A stretch of DNA of 64,000 nt from Nemophila menziesii (lineage: Eukaryota > Streptophyta > Magnoliopsida > Boraginales > Hydrophyllaceae), in assembly GCA_029959085.1 (NCBI GenBank), contig JARWIR010000008.1, positions 434,001 to 498,000 of the forward strand, in the 5' to 3' direction. Below, piece by piece: positions 1 to 10,699 of the stretch. Under the pieces are notes generated by a model that worked only from the letters and a program-made list of their open reading frames with translations, was not told the origin of the DNA and did no database searches. The first letter of the stretch is position 1. Every line of letters begins with the position of its first letter. A program made the position numbers and the translations under genes.

Positions 1-177
1 CCATTTTTTCTCGTTTCTTCTCCGAACTTAATTTCTTAAGTACCTATACATAAAAAAAAATACTAATACCTTCCTCGATACTACAATATCTACTAAAAAC
101 AACTAATCTAAACATAAACTAAAGATATAAAAACATAAAAAAATTGTGGGATGTCTCCCGGACAGCATTTTTGTTCA

Positions 178-198
178 ACGTCATTCAAAGTTAGACGC
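178..198 (-). other. Hairpin just downstream of element Y coding end
   Basis: ACGTC (178-182) can pair with the GACG at 194-197, flanked by the same sequence that surrounds stronger hairpins at 4748-4766, 25512-25530 and 63495-63511. It lies a short distance after the stop codon of the element Y coding relic. Pairing here is weaker than in the other copies. Confidence 0.45.
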
Positions 199-224
199 GT
201 TACTCTATCAGGTTTTTTATATAT

Positions 225-2008
225 AGCCTCCCCAACAACTAGCAAGGCTATGAACGTTTACTAACATCCGTTTGATACCCTGTTTGGGTATGATCTCAAT
301 CACTTTTCCCGAAAAAACTTATGTGACGACAAATGGTCCCATCCACGAATCTTTTTGATTGTGTGGATTTCTTCTGGGGCTCTATTCCTGGTAGAAATAT
401 GGATGACATGAACTGTGGGATCTAACTTCCTTGGTTTCTTACATAAGACGTAGAATGTCTTGGATACGTTTTTATCACGGATGGTAACTCTTTTGGAAGT
501 TGATGATGCTTTGTCTTGTGGCTGAGAACGGCCTTCCAAGTAAGATTGGAACCTGCTTATCTGCATCATAATCAAGAATAAAAAAATTAGTATGGATGGT
601 GATATTACCTACTTGGACATGAACGTCCACCACTGTTCCCCATGTCTTCATCACTGAGTTATTCGAAACTGTAAGTTCGTGGGAGCTTTTTCAACCTTCA
701 TGATGCCAAGCCTACACAACACAGACTTAGGCATAAGATTCACACTCGAACCCACATCACACATGGCCTTAACTTTGAAAATACCACATATTTTTATAAG
801 TAGTTAAAGCTTCCTGGATCTTTGAGCTTGAGTGGTAACTCTTTTTCAACCCTTCTCAAGACTCTCTCAGTATGAGCTACAGTCTCTTTACTGGATTATA
901 CACTCGCATCTTTCTCTAGAATAACTTGCTTGAATACTTGTTACGGTGTAAGCCCTTTCTTCGCAATCTCAAGCATCTGGGCGTTGATTTTCTATGGACT
1001 ATACGCCTCTACAAATGCCTTGAGTTCAATGTCAACCTTTGGATTTGTCTTAGGAATGGATGGTGACATTGCAGGAACAATAGGTGGCGAGCCCACCTTC
1101 TCTTCTTCTTTCTCTTATTGCACAACATGTGCAACTTCTTCTTTCTGCTTAGTGAAGGCTTCCTCTTTATCTATAATTATTAAAGCTTTTAGTTCAATGA
1201 CCGATCTAATATATTCTTGCATGTCCTTGAGAAGATTTACAAAGTCAGATACTTCTGGGTTAGGCTTGGTTGTTCTTCTTCAATTTTTGGAACCTTTACG
1301 ACAATTTTGGCAGCAGGTGACGATTCCTCTTCCTTTTATAATTCAAGGCAGATTGCCTTACATGCTCCGAACCCAACATTGTCGTCACCTCCTTCAATTG
1401 CCTTTACCTCCAAGGTGAATTGAGTGTTAACAACTTTCTCTATTTGAGTCAACTATTTTGTCAAGATCTGTATCGTGGCATCTTGTTCTCTGAACTATTC
1501 TTGATGCGCTTGGATATGACTAGTAACTAGATTCATGAAGTCTTGTAATCTCTTCTCTGACACTGCTCCTTCTTGAGGATGTTGTGGTAATGCGTCTTGA
1601 GCTAGATTATTGGCATAAGCATCATGGGCTGGTTGTTGTGGAGGAGCTGGTCTATTATAATTTTTATTTCCTTGGTATGGACCTTGAGATCTCTGTTGAT
1701 AAGTGTTGTTACGGGGATGTGGTTGATAATTACCTTGATTTGCGATCCCTTGAGGATTTTAAACTACATACCGGATGATAACTATTACCAAATTGTTAAT
1801 TTCCTCTATATTATATGAATTATACAGATGCTGGATATCCTTTACACTTTTCCCATGTATGATTAGGAAATTCAAAACGTGCACAACCTTGTGCTTCTTG
1901 CACTACATTGATTGCAGCTGAATTTTGAAGCTTTTGGTCCAATTCGAGTTTCATCTATTTGACTAGATTTTCCAGTGCTTCTAATTTAGCAGATTAAGCA
2001 GATTCTGT
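225..2008 (-). pseudogene. Element Y gag (C-terminal half)-protease-integrase-tail relic, copy 1
   Basis: Read on the minus strand, this begins in Gag. A degenerate CCHC knuckle keeps its spacing, but the second Cys is replaced by Phe (C-A-R-F ... H-T-W-E-K-C). It is followed by an Asn/Gln/Pro/Gly-rich segment typical of Athila-like Gag, then a retropepsin-like region with a DVGSSVNLMP-type active-site motif and a later LLGRPF-like motif. It ends in a tail with W-M-G-P-F-V-V that resembles the C-terminus of Ty3 integrases and closes with W-G-G and a stop. No reverse transcriptase, RNase H or integrase core lies between protease and tail. Several stops and frameshifts break the frame. Long plus-strand ORFs here are antisense shadows. 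The same relic recurs at 20992-22775. Confidence 0.75.
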
Positions 2009-2054
2009 TGATGTCTCCCTAAATGTTCTAATTTTATGCCCTTGGGAGAAATCA
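2009..2054 (+). repeat. LTR-terminal inverted repeat, junction of elements Y and E (copy 1)
   Basis: TGATGTCTCC at 2009 is mirrored by GGGAGAAATCA ending at 2054, a 46 nt inverted repeat like the start of every LTR in this window. The following bases match the inner side of the element C LTR start in plus orientation, while gag on the other side is in minus orientation. The site therefore looks like a rearranged junction, not a normal LTR border. One arm carries a substitution that copy 2 (22776-22821) lacks. Confidence 0.7.
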
Positions 2055-2099
2055 TTTTTGGTGTTTATGCGACTAATTAGATAGACTTTCGGTATTAAA

Positions 2100-3300
2100 A
2101 TTCAAGTACAAATTAACTTTGCAATGCCAGAAGGAGAGGTTTTCAACTCAGTTCATATTAATGGCTATAGGTTGTTCATAGGTCCTAAAATAGCATCCAA
2201 TGGTCCACTCACCTACAACCTAATAGCTCCATTGTTTCTCCATCAAGTAGTTAGAAATCCTAAGGTCTTTATGGTTATAACATGGCTTAGGAACGGTGTG
2301 GTATATTTGGATAATGAAAAGTGAGCTTTTGGCTCTCTCCTCATATTCCATCAACGAATCGCCCTAGAGCTTGAGTTTTCACTTGAAGATGTTCTCACTC
2401 GACCAAATTTTTTATGCTTTTGATTTGCATTCCCAATAACCCAAGTAAAAACCTTTTCAGGATGATATACAAATTCCACATTGCCGGTCCAAATATTTTT
2501 CATATTCATTTTTATTCTTTTGTATAGCTATGACTCTCTTTTTGATGTTGAGATATCACGCTACTTTTTCTCATAAATATTTTTTTCTTTTCAATGCTTT
2601 TCAGCTTTTTTAATTTACTCTTACCCCGGAAAAGGGCTGTAATAATAACTTTTTCATCATCAATAACATCAAAATTACGATTTCCCAAACCCAATGTCCC
2701 CAATGATGAAACTCACCACCCCAAACTCAAGCTCTAAAAACGACTTTTCTCAGGTTTTGTGATTCGAGTGCGGGTCATATGGATAAGTCCTATAAACTAA
2801 GGGGTATGGCTTGTAATGTGGTTAAATAAAAAAGGCTTTAGAAAGGCTCAGAGAGGATAAGATGGATAAATAATAATATAATCAAATAAAAGGGTGAGAA
2901 AGCTAAAAGGCTTCAAGTGGCTTCAAATATGAATAAACTGCCTTATTCACTTTTCTAACTACCGGATTTTGTTACTTTTTAACTATTAGTTTATAGATAA
3001 GCGGGTTTTCAACTAACTTCAAACCTCACGTTCTACACACGAAATAAGTCTCCATAAGTTTCAACATGACTTCTTGGCATTGCTCATTAACTTTCCTATC
3101 TTTTACTTCCTTTTTTCACACATGCATACTAAACATATTTGTGAAACCTTTCAAAAACATACTACTGACTATCATTAACCTAATTAAATCATGCTCAATA
3201 GGTACATTAAATATATTCTATGTCAATTCAATACCTAAAAAAATTTTAATTGTATGAAAAAACAAAAAGGAAGATGAAGACAACGAATCCCCACCCCTAA
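2100..3300 (-). other. Element E 3' noncoding region, copy 1
   Basis: This stretch matches 22868-24070 and, more distantly, 38640-39310 and 40900-42310, where it lies next to LTR starts. It therefore belongs to the element 3' region. It includes a purine-rich run on the minus strand near 2710-2730 (GAGTTTGGGGTGG) that resembles the polypurine tract next to the element C/D LTR. Short ORFs here (for example 2124-2324 on the plus strand) show no recognisable protein and fall in conserved noncoding sequence. Confidence 0.65.
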
Positions 3301-3309
3301 CTCAAAAGT

Positions 3310-3329
3310 GAGTCGTGTCCCCACGACTC
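3310..3329 (-). other. GNRA-capped 8 bp hairpin of element E, copy 1
   Basis: GAGTCGTG-TCCC-CACGACTC is a perfect inverted repeat with 8 bp arms. On the sense (minus) strand the loop reads GGGA, a GNRA tetraloop. It lies just upstream, in element sense, of a purine run of the form GAGTTAGGGGTGGGG. Versions occur at 24078-24097, 18569-18588, 42318-42337 and 62182-62201. Confidence 0.85.
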
Positions 3330-3388
3330 GAAAAAGACTCAATAAAGCAATAAAATTTAAAACTAACTAAACGAATGCATACAAGAAA

Positions 3389-3863
3389 TTAAGAAGAAGA
3401 ATTAGAACTGGGTACCTGACCATAAAGATCCAGCAAATCATCTTCCGAAGAATAAGAAGAATAATTATCAATATCCAAGTCTTCAGTTACTGCGTTTAAT
3501 ACCTGATTAATCTTTGCAATTTCCTCCCAGCAAGCAGCGAATTATTTCTATAAATAAGAAATTTCATCCTGTAATTTAATTGCCCATGTTGGTGGTGTGG
3601 AATTAATCTCTGAATTTTCATTGATCTTTGGCAAAGAACTTTGATCTTGGATTGGTGTCTTTGCTTTAGGCCTTGGTGGTACACTCATTCTAGCTGTTAA
3701 TTTCCTTCGTAGTGGTTGTGTTGGTGCCTCTATCTTTGGTTTTTTTCCCAATAGGCTTATCAAGATCAATGGCCTTTTATTTTGTGGCTCCAGGCAATTT
3801 CTTGTTCTTCCCTAAGATTGAACACTTCCTCTTATAATCCGTAGCATCTGTTCTGTTTGTCAT
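3389..3863 (-). pseudogene. Element E 3' ORF, small basic protein, broken (copy 1)
   Basis: The start codon at 3863 opens a Lys/Arg-rich protein that is almost complete in copy 2 (24184-24630, 148 codons with one stop). Here a TAA occurs about 30 codons in, a frameshift lies in an A-run near 3745, and the usual stop has become CAG, so the frame would run on to 3389. The C-terminal part is acidic and Ser-rich. I recognise no domain. It occupies the same place as the larger 3' ORF of element Y (18660-19956). Confidence 0.55.
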
Positions 3864-4232
3864 CTTTGAATAACCCATAACTCAAGATATACCAAGGATA
3901 GAATAATGTTATGAAAGATTGGCGTGGCTTGAGTTTGTTGCTTGGATGGATGATTAATAATGGTAAAAGAAGGTCTATTTGATTGTTCTTGAAAGAATTC
4001 TTGATAACTTGATGATCTTTGATGGTGATTTATGGTTTAGTGTGAGGAATTTAATGAAGAATATGTGTTTATGGAGGATGGAGGAAAGATTTTTGGTTGT
4101 TGTTGTGTTTGTTGTGGAGATTTAAACAAGCTTCAAGGTGTTCTTATAAGGTTTGGGTCTGAAAAATTTGCATTGGAGAGGCTAGGTTCAAATCTTGGTA
4201 AGGTAAGAAGTTGATTAGGTAACAATCTCTTC

Positions 4233-4560
4233 ACAAACCGCCTCGGACCGGCATGCCGGTGAGATCGGCGGCACACCGGACGTTGATGTCATGAACCGTG
4301 TCGTCAAAAGCGAACACGGTTTTTCGAAGCTTTTCACGGCAATGAACCTAATTTCAAAAACCGTGGCACGGTTTTTTCCTTAGGCGGCATACAGGTGATA
4401 TAGGTGGAAGACCGGTCCGAAATTTTTAAAACCGTGTCGACACTTTGTGTCCACGGTTTTTCCAGGCAAGCTCTCGGCAAGGAACCTAATTTTGCAAACC
4501 GTGGCACGATTCTCCCCGGAATGCCGATGGATCCGCTGACATACCGGTCAGTGAGTCAGA
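4233..4560 (-). repeat. Palindrome-rich tandem repeat in element E 3' region, copy 1
   Basis: About two and a half diverged copies of a ~130-140 bp unit. Recurring parts are a short palindrome (CCGGCATGCCGG or a degraded form), paired ACCGTG/CACGGT blocks able to form stems, and the phrase GGCAAxGAACCTAATTT. The block is much more GC-rich than its surroundings. It lies between the integrase-like tail and the 3' ORF. Copy 2 is at 25000-25325. Confidence 0.75.
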
Positions 4561-4747
4561 TTTTTACCAATTTTTCCTGGTTTGACCCCAAACTCATTTC
4601 CTGCACAATTAACACACTACCTTTCTCTCCTGTTAGCTTGTAAACATATTTATAATATACACTAACTTAAAAATATACACTACAAAACATAAAACTAACT
4701 AGAAAGCAATTAAAATAAGGGGTGTTTCACAAGAGCACTTTTGTTTA

Positions 4748-4766
4748 ACGTCTTTGAGTTAGACGT
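4748..4766 (-). other. Hairpin after element E coding end, copy 1
   Basis: ACGTCT (4748-4753) pairs perfectly with AGACGT (4761-4766) around a 7-base loop. It follows the ancestral stop of the gag-protease frame in element sense. In this copy that stop is lost (TGA to CGA), so the frame would read through the hairpin. The equivalent in element D (63495-63511) has a different but still complementary stem. Confidence 0.75.
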
Positions 4767-4785
4767 GTACCTCGGTGATCGTGTA

Positions 4786-7168
4786 TGAACATCACCTCCC
4801 CATCAATGAGTAAATTTATTAATATTTGGCATGCAAAATTTGAATCCCTTGCCTTTCACGCCCACAAACTTCTCAGATCTATTCTTTGTAGTCATGGGTG
4901 TGCGTGCTTTTTGTGGAGGATCAGGCTATTTCGAGTCGACTTCTTTGCTTATTCTGAACTCCTCCTTCTTCCGTTCCTTCTTGGGTTCTCTTGGAACCTT
5001 CGCCGCACGTTTTCTGGTTATCTTCTTTGCAACTTGTTTAATAGCGTGTAAGAACAAACAATTTCCCAGAGAACCATGAAACTTTATTGTTTTGAATGCC
5101 TTAAATTTCACATGTTCGTCTTGGACTCTCATGATCAACATATATTAGTGTACACCCATGGCTAAGTATGGTCTACCCAAGATGATGGAGACATTCTTAT
5201 CCGCGTCGTAGTCACGAATAATAAAATCACAAGGAAATATAAAACTACCGGCTTTAATTAAAACATCTTCAATTTTACCTACTGGGTGGGAGAGGGAGCG
5301 ATCCGCCATTTGTAATACCACTAAAGTAGGTACTACCTCTCCTATGTTGAGCTTATCGAACAGGAAGTTTGGCATGAGATTGATACTCGCGCCTAAATCA
5401 CATAATGCTTTCCCTGTCCAACTTTCTCCAATAGCAATGGGAATTGTAAAAGTTCCAGGATCTTTTAGCTTTGGAGGAAACTTGCTTTGACTAATAGCAC
5501 GACACTCCTCAGGTAATCCAATCATCTCCCCCGGTTCTAAACTTTGTTTGTTAGAAAGAATGTCTTTCATGAATTTCAGATATTTCGGGATTCTTTTTAG
5601 AGCTTCTACAAACGGAATATTAATATCTAGCGTGCTCACCATGTCAAGGTACTTCTTGAATTCTTTTTCATTGTTCTTCTTTTCGACACGTGATGGGTAT
5701 GGTGGAGGAGGATGTGTATTGTTTTCCACTGAGCTCTTCTTCTTTTTTGGAGTCTTTTCTGGGACACTCTTTGGTTCAATTATCTCTTCAAGCTTGTCTT
5801 CTATTGTTTCTTCAACCACTTTTTTAGGAATAGAGGTTGGTTCTGTTTCTTCGACTCTAGGTGGAGGTAATTGTTTTCCACTTTTTAATTCAACTGCATG
5901 ACAAGTATCATCTTCGGGAGCAATAGTATCACTTGGGAGTTGCCCTTTTGGCATGATTTGTAATGTACTCACCATCTGTGAAAGAGCATGCTCGAGATTC
6001 TTGATTACCTTTGATTAGGTTTGAAGTCTTCGCTGACTCATCTTCATATTTTCTTCAACGAATCCCAAAAGTTAAGCTATACTTGGATCCAAACTCGAAG
6101 GTTGTTCTTGCGTAGCTTGTTGCGTTGGATATTGAGGTGGTTCTTGATGAGTTTCTTCATAAATTGACGCTTCTTGATAGAGAGGTTGTGGTGGGTAGTA
6201 ATATTGAGGTCGAGTTTGATAATAAGTCTCTTGATGTCCAACCCAATTTTGATTCTGTGGGGACTGATAATTAGCGTAATTTCCTTGAGGATGATAATGA
6301 CCATTAGAATAACGGTTTCTTTGATGAGATAAGAAGGAAATCGAAGCTGGATTATTCATACAATTCTCCCACAAATGATTTCTTGCTCCACAACCAAGAC
6401 ATGAAGGTATTGTGTGTACTAGATTTACCTGAGCTATTGTTCTTGCTTGCTCTTGAAGTTCCTTGAGTTATTTGGTTTAATTCTTTGAACTTTAGAGATT
6501 CTAAAGGTTCTTCTTGTTTTTCTGATTCTAACAGCCAACTTCCCTTGGTATCCAGAACTCTCTCCATAATAATATTAGCTTCTTTAAGATCTAATAACAT
6601 AAAACTTCCATCTCCTAACAAATCTACTTTTGCCTTGGACTCGACATCGAGTCCTCCATAAAACATGGTTAATTGATATTCAGGCAAAGAGACATGAAAT
6701 GGACATCTCGCCTTCTTCTCGTTAAAACGGAACCATGCTTCACCAACACTTTCCCCTTTTTCTTGCATAAATTGTTCAAGCTCCAACATTTCTTTTAAAC
6801 GTCTACTAACTGGATAAAATTGGTCTAGGAATTTTGCTTGGAGTTTGTCCCAATCTGAAATAACATCGGGGTGTTGAGAATCGTACCAATCGCTTACACT
6901 TCCGGTCAAAAAGAACTATAACATAATGTAGTACATCTGCTCCTTTGTAACGAATCTGATGAGATAAGCATCACATGATCTGCATAAATTTCTTAACATA
7001 CCGGACCAGATCTTGTTGTGCAGCACCACTAAATTGTCCATGACTCGCAAATTGCGCTATCATGCCTAGATCTGGTCGAAAATTAGTAGCTTGGATTTCT
7101 GGAGTGTGGATTCCTCTGGGTTGCACTCTGAATGAGATGGAAATATCAAGTTTCCTCTGGCTTGCCAT
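4786..7168 (-). pseudogene. Element E gag-protease-integrase-tail relic, copy 1
   Basis: The N-terminus (MASQRKLDIS) is just downstream of the primer-binding site in element sense. Gag follows, with a retrotransposon-gag helical region (~6350-6910) and a CCHC knuckle (C-x2-C-x4-H-x4-C, CLGCGARNHLWENC) near 6360-6400, then a Gln/Tyr/Pro-rich stretch. A Pro/Glu-rich linker and a retropepsin-like domain (5145-5975) follow, with ALCDLGASINLMP as active-site motif and ILGRPYLAMG as the C-terminal motif. After ~100 residues rich in Lys and Glu, the frame reaches a tail ending W-G-G-D-V. RT, RNase H and integrase core are missing. At least two frameshifts and several stops inactivate this copy. Confidence 0.85.
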
Positions 7169-7263
7169 CTGTAAACATGTAAATACAAAACTAAAAACAA
7201 AAGCGTAAAATAGAACTAACTAAAATAAAAGCAATAAATAAATGCACAAGGACTAAAGATGTG

Positions 7264-7282
7264 GTTCCCGGCAGCAGCGCCA
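7264..7282 (-). promoter_or_regulatory. Primer-binding site, tRNA-Asp type, element E copy 1
   Basis: On the minus strand this reads TGGCGCTGCTGCCGGGAAC, a diverged complement of the 3' end of plant tRNA-Asp (ending ...CCCCGGCAACGGCGCCA). It starts 7 bases after the predicted LTR end, as in Athila/Tat-type elements. Confidence 0.75.
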
Positions 7283-8252
7283 AAAACTTGGTGTCGACTA
7301 GGGCGTGATAAAATAATAGATAATATAAGTGCAAAATAAACACCTGAGTCTAAACACGGTACTGCAAGTATTACAGGATATGTGCAAGTTTTAATTATAA
7401 GAGAATTCGTTCCTCTGAGACTACGAAAGTTAGAGAGAACTTATGCAAATATGAAAGCTAGAAGAAATAATACGCAAGAATAAAGAAAAGACAAATATAT
7501 TTTTATCTGGTTTTTTAATAGGAAAATTAACTGAAAAGATATAAAATTAAATAAGAAAAAATTAAAGAGCATGAGAGTTTAGCTCGAGAAATAGCAAGTA
7601 ATCTCCACTAGCCTTCTTTATTCTAATCATGTAAGGGCGAATTATGTAGAATTGCAATAACCAGGATTCTAAATTCCTTCCTGCCCCAGTCAGGGTGGAC
7701 TAGGGTGGCGACCTCACAATCACGAGGGGACTTAAATAGGGTGATCCTGCGCCACTAGGTTCCTAAATGAGACTGGCCTTCTAATGATGATTAGTGGTTA
7801 AATCATACCCTAATGGTTATCTAGTTAGGCAAACCCGTCATGATCACTACGGAACACTAGACGTTTATGTGGTGTTTCAATAATTTGACACCCCTTCCGG
7901 GTGACCATCTAACTACTATTAAGGTAATCATATACGTTTGCAACCGTAAGGAAAACAAACAATAAATCAAAGCACATATAACAGAGAATAATACATGAAT
8001 TCAAATTAAATACAATGGTATCCCAAATTAAAATAGATGTGAAACAAGTCTAGGGGTCATATCCATATGCTAAATCTCAAGCTAAAATAAATTAGTTCAT
8101 ACAAGAGAAAGAAAAGAAATCAATTACAAAAATTTAAGGCTTGTGAAGGCATGATTTGGTGTTCAGAACCTTCCAGACTTCTCTTCTCTTGTTGTAAGCT
8201 TCCTCTTGGCTTAAGGGTTGGTCAAGGATGTGTCTCTACTGATTAGAGGGTG

Positions 8253-8260
8253 TATTTATA
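8253..8260 (-). promoter_or_regulatory. TATA box in LTR of element E, copy 1
   Basis: TATAAATA on the minus strand, about 590 bases into the LTR and followed by a GC-richer stretch. It would direct transcription toward gag. It is conserved in copy 2 at 29026-29033. Confidence 0.65.
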
Positions 8261-8801
8261 GGGTATAGAAAGCCCTAAAACGTTTACTTGGAGTGGAAGA
8301 CAAGTATTGGACTTCTATCACAACTCAAATTCGTAACCCTAAAATATAGGAAAGGTAATAAACTGTTGTTGTTTTGTTTTGACTGTAACTTCTTCAATAC
8401 AGCTCTGATTGACGCGTTCTTTATATCGAAACTGATTATCTCGGAAATCTCTATAACTTTTCCCCAGACCACTCTTCAAATTCCATGCCATTTTTTAGTT
8501 ATGATCAATTTAATGGACGTAGCTATTGGATATCAGATTTATTTGTCAACTTTATCTTTCCATACTTATCATTTACTTCCTTTATCTCCAATTTACATCA
8601 TTATCTTATTTCCTTTATCTCTTAGAATTGATTTGGCATCAAATTTATTGTTATATATCTTTAAAGTTTCACACTAAATAAACAAATTAAACCCAATATA
8701 CTCTAAAAATAATAAATAATCAAATCAAGACAAGACAAGAAATAGGAAAATGCAATAATATAAGTAAAAATCGACTATTAAATTATTAAATAAACCTAAA
8801 A

Positions 8802-8847
8802 TGATGTCTCCAACTAAGATTAAATCATCACAAATTGGGAAACATCA
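8802..8847 (-). repeat. 46 nt LTR-terminal inverted repeat, element E copy 1
   Basis: The LTR starts TGATGTTTCC and reads GGAGACATCA 46 nt later, so the first and last ~10 bases pair with one mismatch. All LTR starts in this window have the same spacing. Confidence 0.85.
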
Positions 8848-10089
8848 TCTGCTATCAATTTATTTATGCACCCTAGATGGGATGTGGAACCCGAATTCTG
8901 AGTAAGGGAAACACATGGCCTAGGTGATCAGGATGACCATCCGAGAGGCGGTCCCACCATACTTTTCGTCGTAGGCGCATGTTCCTGAAAACCCACAGAA
9001 GCGGGATTTTGACAAACTCTAGGTATCTTAGCAATTAATGTTTTATATAATTTTATTACTTTTTTAACATTTTATTGTTGTAATTCATGAGATGTTAATT
9101 TTTTAAATCAGGATTTCTTTGACATAGATGGTAGATAAGGAGGGAGGATTTAGGGCAAGATTTTAAGATGCCTCACTGATAATTGTACCCAGAGATATCG
9201 TGCGAACATAAATGCGATAAAAAGAAAAGAACACTACAAGACAAGAACAAAACCTAATAATATGTTTGTTGGGAATTAGAGGCTGAGCTGCGAGTATTTA
9301 GGCAGTGTCGATGCACATGTAAAACCTTAATAATAAATTTAATTTATTTAATTTATTTGATTTTTTTAATTTTTTTACTCATTTAGTAAATTAAAAATTT
9401 CAGAATCGAACAACAGCAAACAAGGCAAACCGGACGAAAAAGGGTCGCTCGAGTGGGGGAGGATTTAGGAATCACTCCCAGAATGGGGAGATCTTTCTTG
9501 ATGTAAATAATTTTTATCACTCTTCATATTTAATTTTTTAGAATTAATTAGATAAATAAAAGTCATGTGTAATGCCCGAAACATGAGTCCACGCCTGAAA
9601 TTGACCCCAGTCGTATTGAGGGAGGAGATAAGGAAGTACCAATCCCACATATTCATAAGTTTTACTATAGGGTCAGTTTCGACAAAGAAGTGAAAAAGTA
9701 GAGGGGAGATCGATATCGCGATTCGGGCGTAAGAATTCTTTATAATCTCGATATAATTTTGATACAATTAGCGTTCAATAACAGGGCTTTAATTTTTAAC
9801 AAGAAACATCGTGATATCATATGCAGTTATTATGCACTCAGTCGGCGTCCTCCCAGAGTGACTCGGGGACATCCTCGTTTTCCACCCCACCCGTTTTCAG
9901 ATGAATTAGATCAAATCGGTGGTTAATGCCGCTGAAAAAGGAACGGGAAAGGGGATACGATGGTGGTTTCCTAATGTTGGCCCTACCAAGAAGATGAAGA
10001 TAAGAGTAGTTCCTCAGATGAGCCAGACTCATGGGCATCATGTTAAATTAAATTTCATGGTCAATTATGTGAACCAATGCATGGTTCAG
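8848..10089. other. Unclassified repeated sequence
   Basis: Duplicated at 29625-30849. I see no domain with convincing homology. Short ORFs such as 9919-10101 and 9465-9767 are not supported by similarity or by preservation between the two copies. The region contains short AT-rich runs near 9320-9400 and moderately GC-rich segments. Confidence 0.4.
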
Positions 10090-10543
10090 CCTATGTTGTA
10101 GATCTCAATATCACGTCCTATGCGGTCGAGTAGGACGTAGTGCCTAAACAGGATTCCGCGGGGATTAGGCAGGATGTGGTTTTGAATCCTGCTATTTAGT
10201 TTTATATATTTAGTAATACATGTGTATTAATTATTATAATTTATCTATTTAAATCATAAAATTCATCTAACAACGTTATAGTATATATGAAAATACTAAA
10301 ATTAGAGATATAATATCAATTTAAGAATTTTTTAGAGTAAACAAAATAAAAGGAGGGCCTAGTCGGCCATTTTTTGCCACTAATCGACGCCTAGGAGGGT
10401 TAGGCACCTCTTCCACGGCTACTTAGGCGCTAGGCATAAACACCTAGCATTTTTATTAGGCGTAGGCGGTTGAGCGGATGAGGGGGGAGTAAACCCCTAG
10501 GAGGTGCCTAGGCGCGCCTAGGTGGTGGTTTGTACAACATAGG
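10090..10543. mobile_element. MITE-like element with CCTATGTTGTA ends and CCTAGG-rich body, copy 1
   Basis: CCTATGTTGTA (10090-10100) is mirrored exactly by TACAACATAGG (10533-10543), giving 11 bp terminal inverted repeats on a 454 bp element. The right half is packed with short self-complementary strings such as CTAGGCGCGCCTAG. Flanks GGTTCAG and GGTGCAG (the latter in copy 2) may be a decayed ~7-8 bp target duplication, which would suit a hAT-type origin. It has no coding capacity. Confidence 0.6.
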
Positions 10544-10699
10544 GTGCAACAGAGATAGAATCCGTTTGTTTTTTCCCCACCAAGTCTTCGACATCTATCG
10601 CCAGCACGCAACAGTCCCCGAGTCAACCAAAGATTGATGATTGTACTGGAAGCACATAATTTATATCACGAAGATAGGGTACAAAAAATCTCATAAATA

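Larger units (their letters stand above)
7289..8847 (-). mobile_element. LTR of element E, copy 1
   Basis: About 1.56 kb. On the minus strand it begins TGATGTTTCC and ends ...ACACCA just before the primer-binding site. It contains a TATA box and a series of small hairpin motifs in the presumed transcribed part. No polypurine tract is seen upstream of the LTR start, so the element that lay on that side has been lost or replaced. Its partner 3' LTR is not present in the window. Confidence 0.8.

Noticed and set aside
930..1418. 162-codon plus-strand ORF (and its copy at 21787-22185)
   Set aside because: It lies antisense to the element Y gag-protease relic. Its sequence is explained by the opposite strand, and low-complexity stretches reflect Glu/Lys codons there.
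5548..5901. 117-codon plus-strand ORF (and 26313-26666)
   Set aside because: Antisense to the protease linker of element E, where the minus strand carries clear retropepsin motifs.
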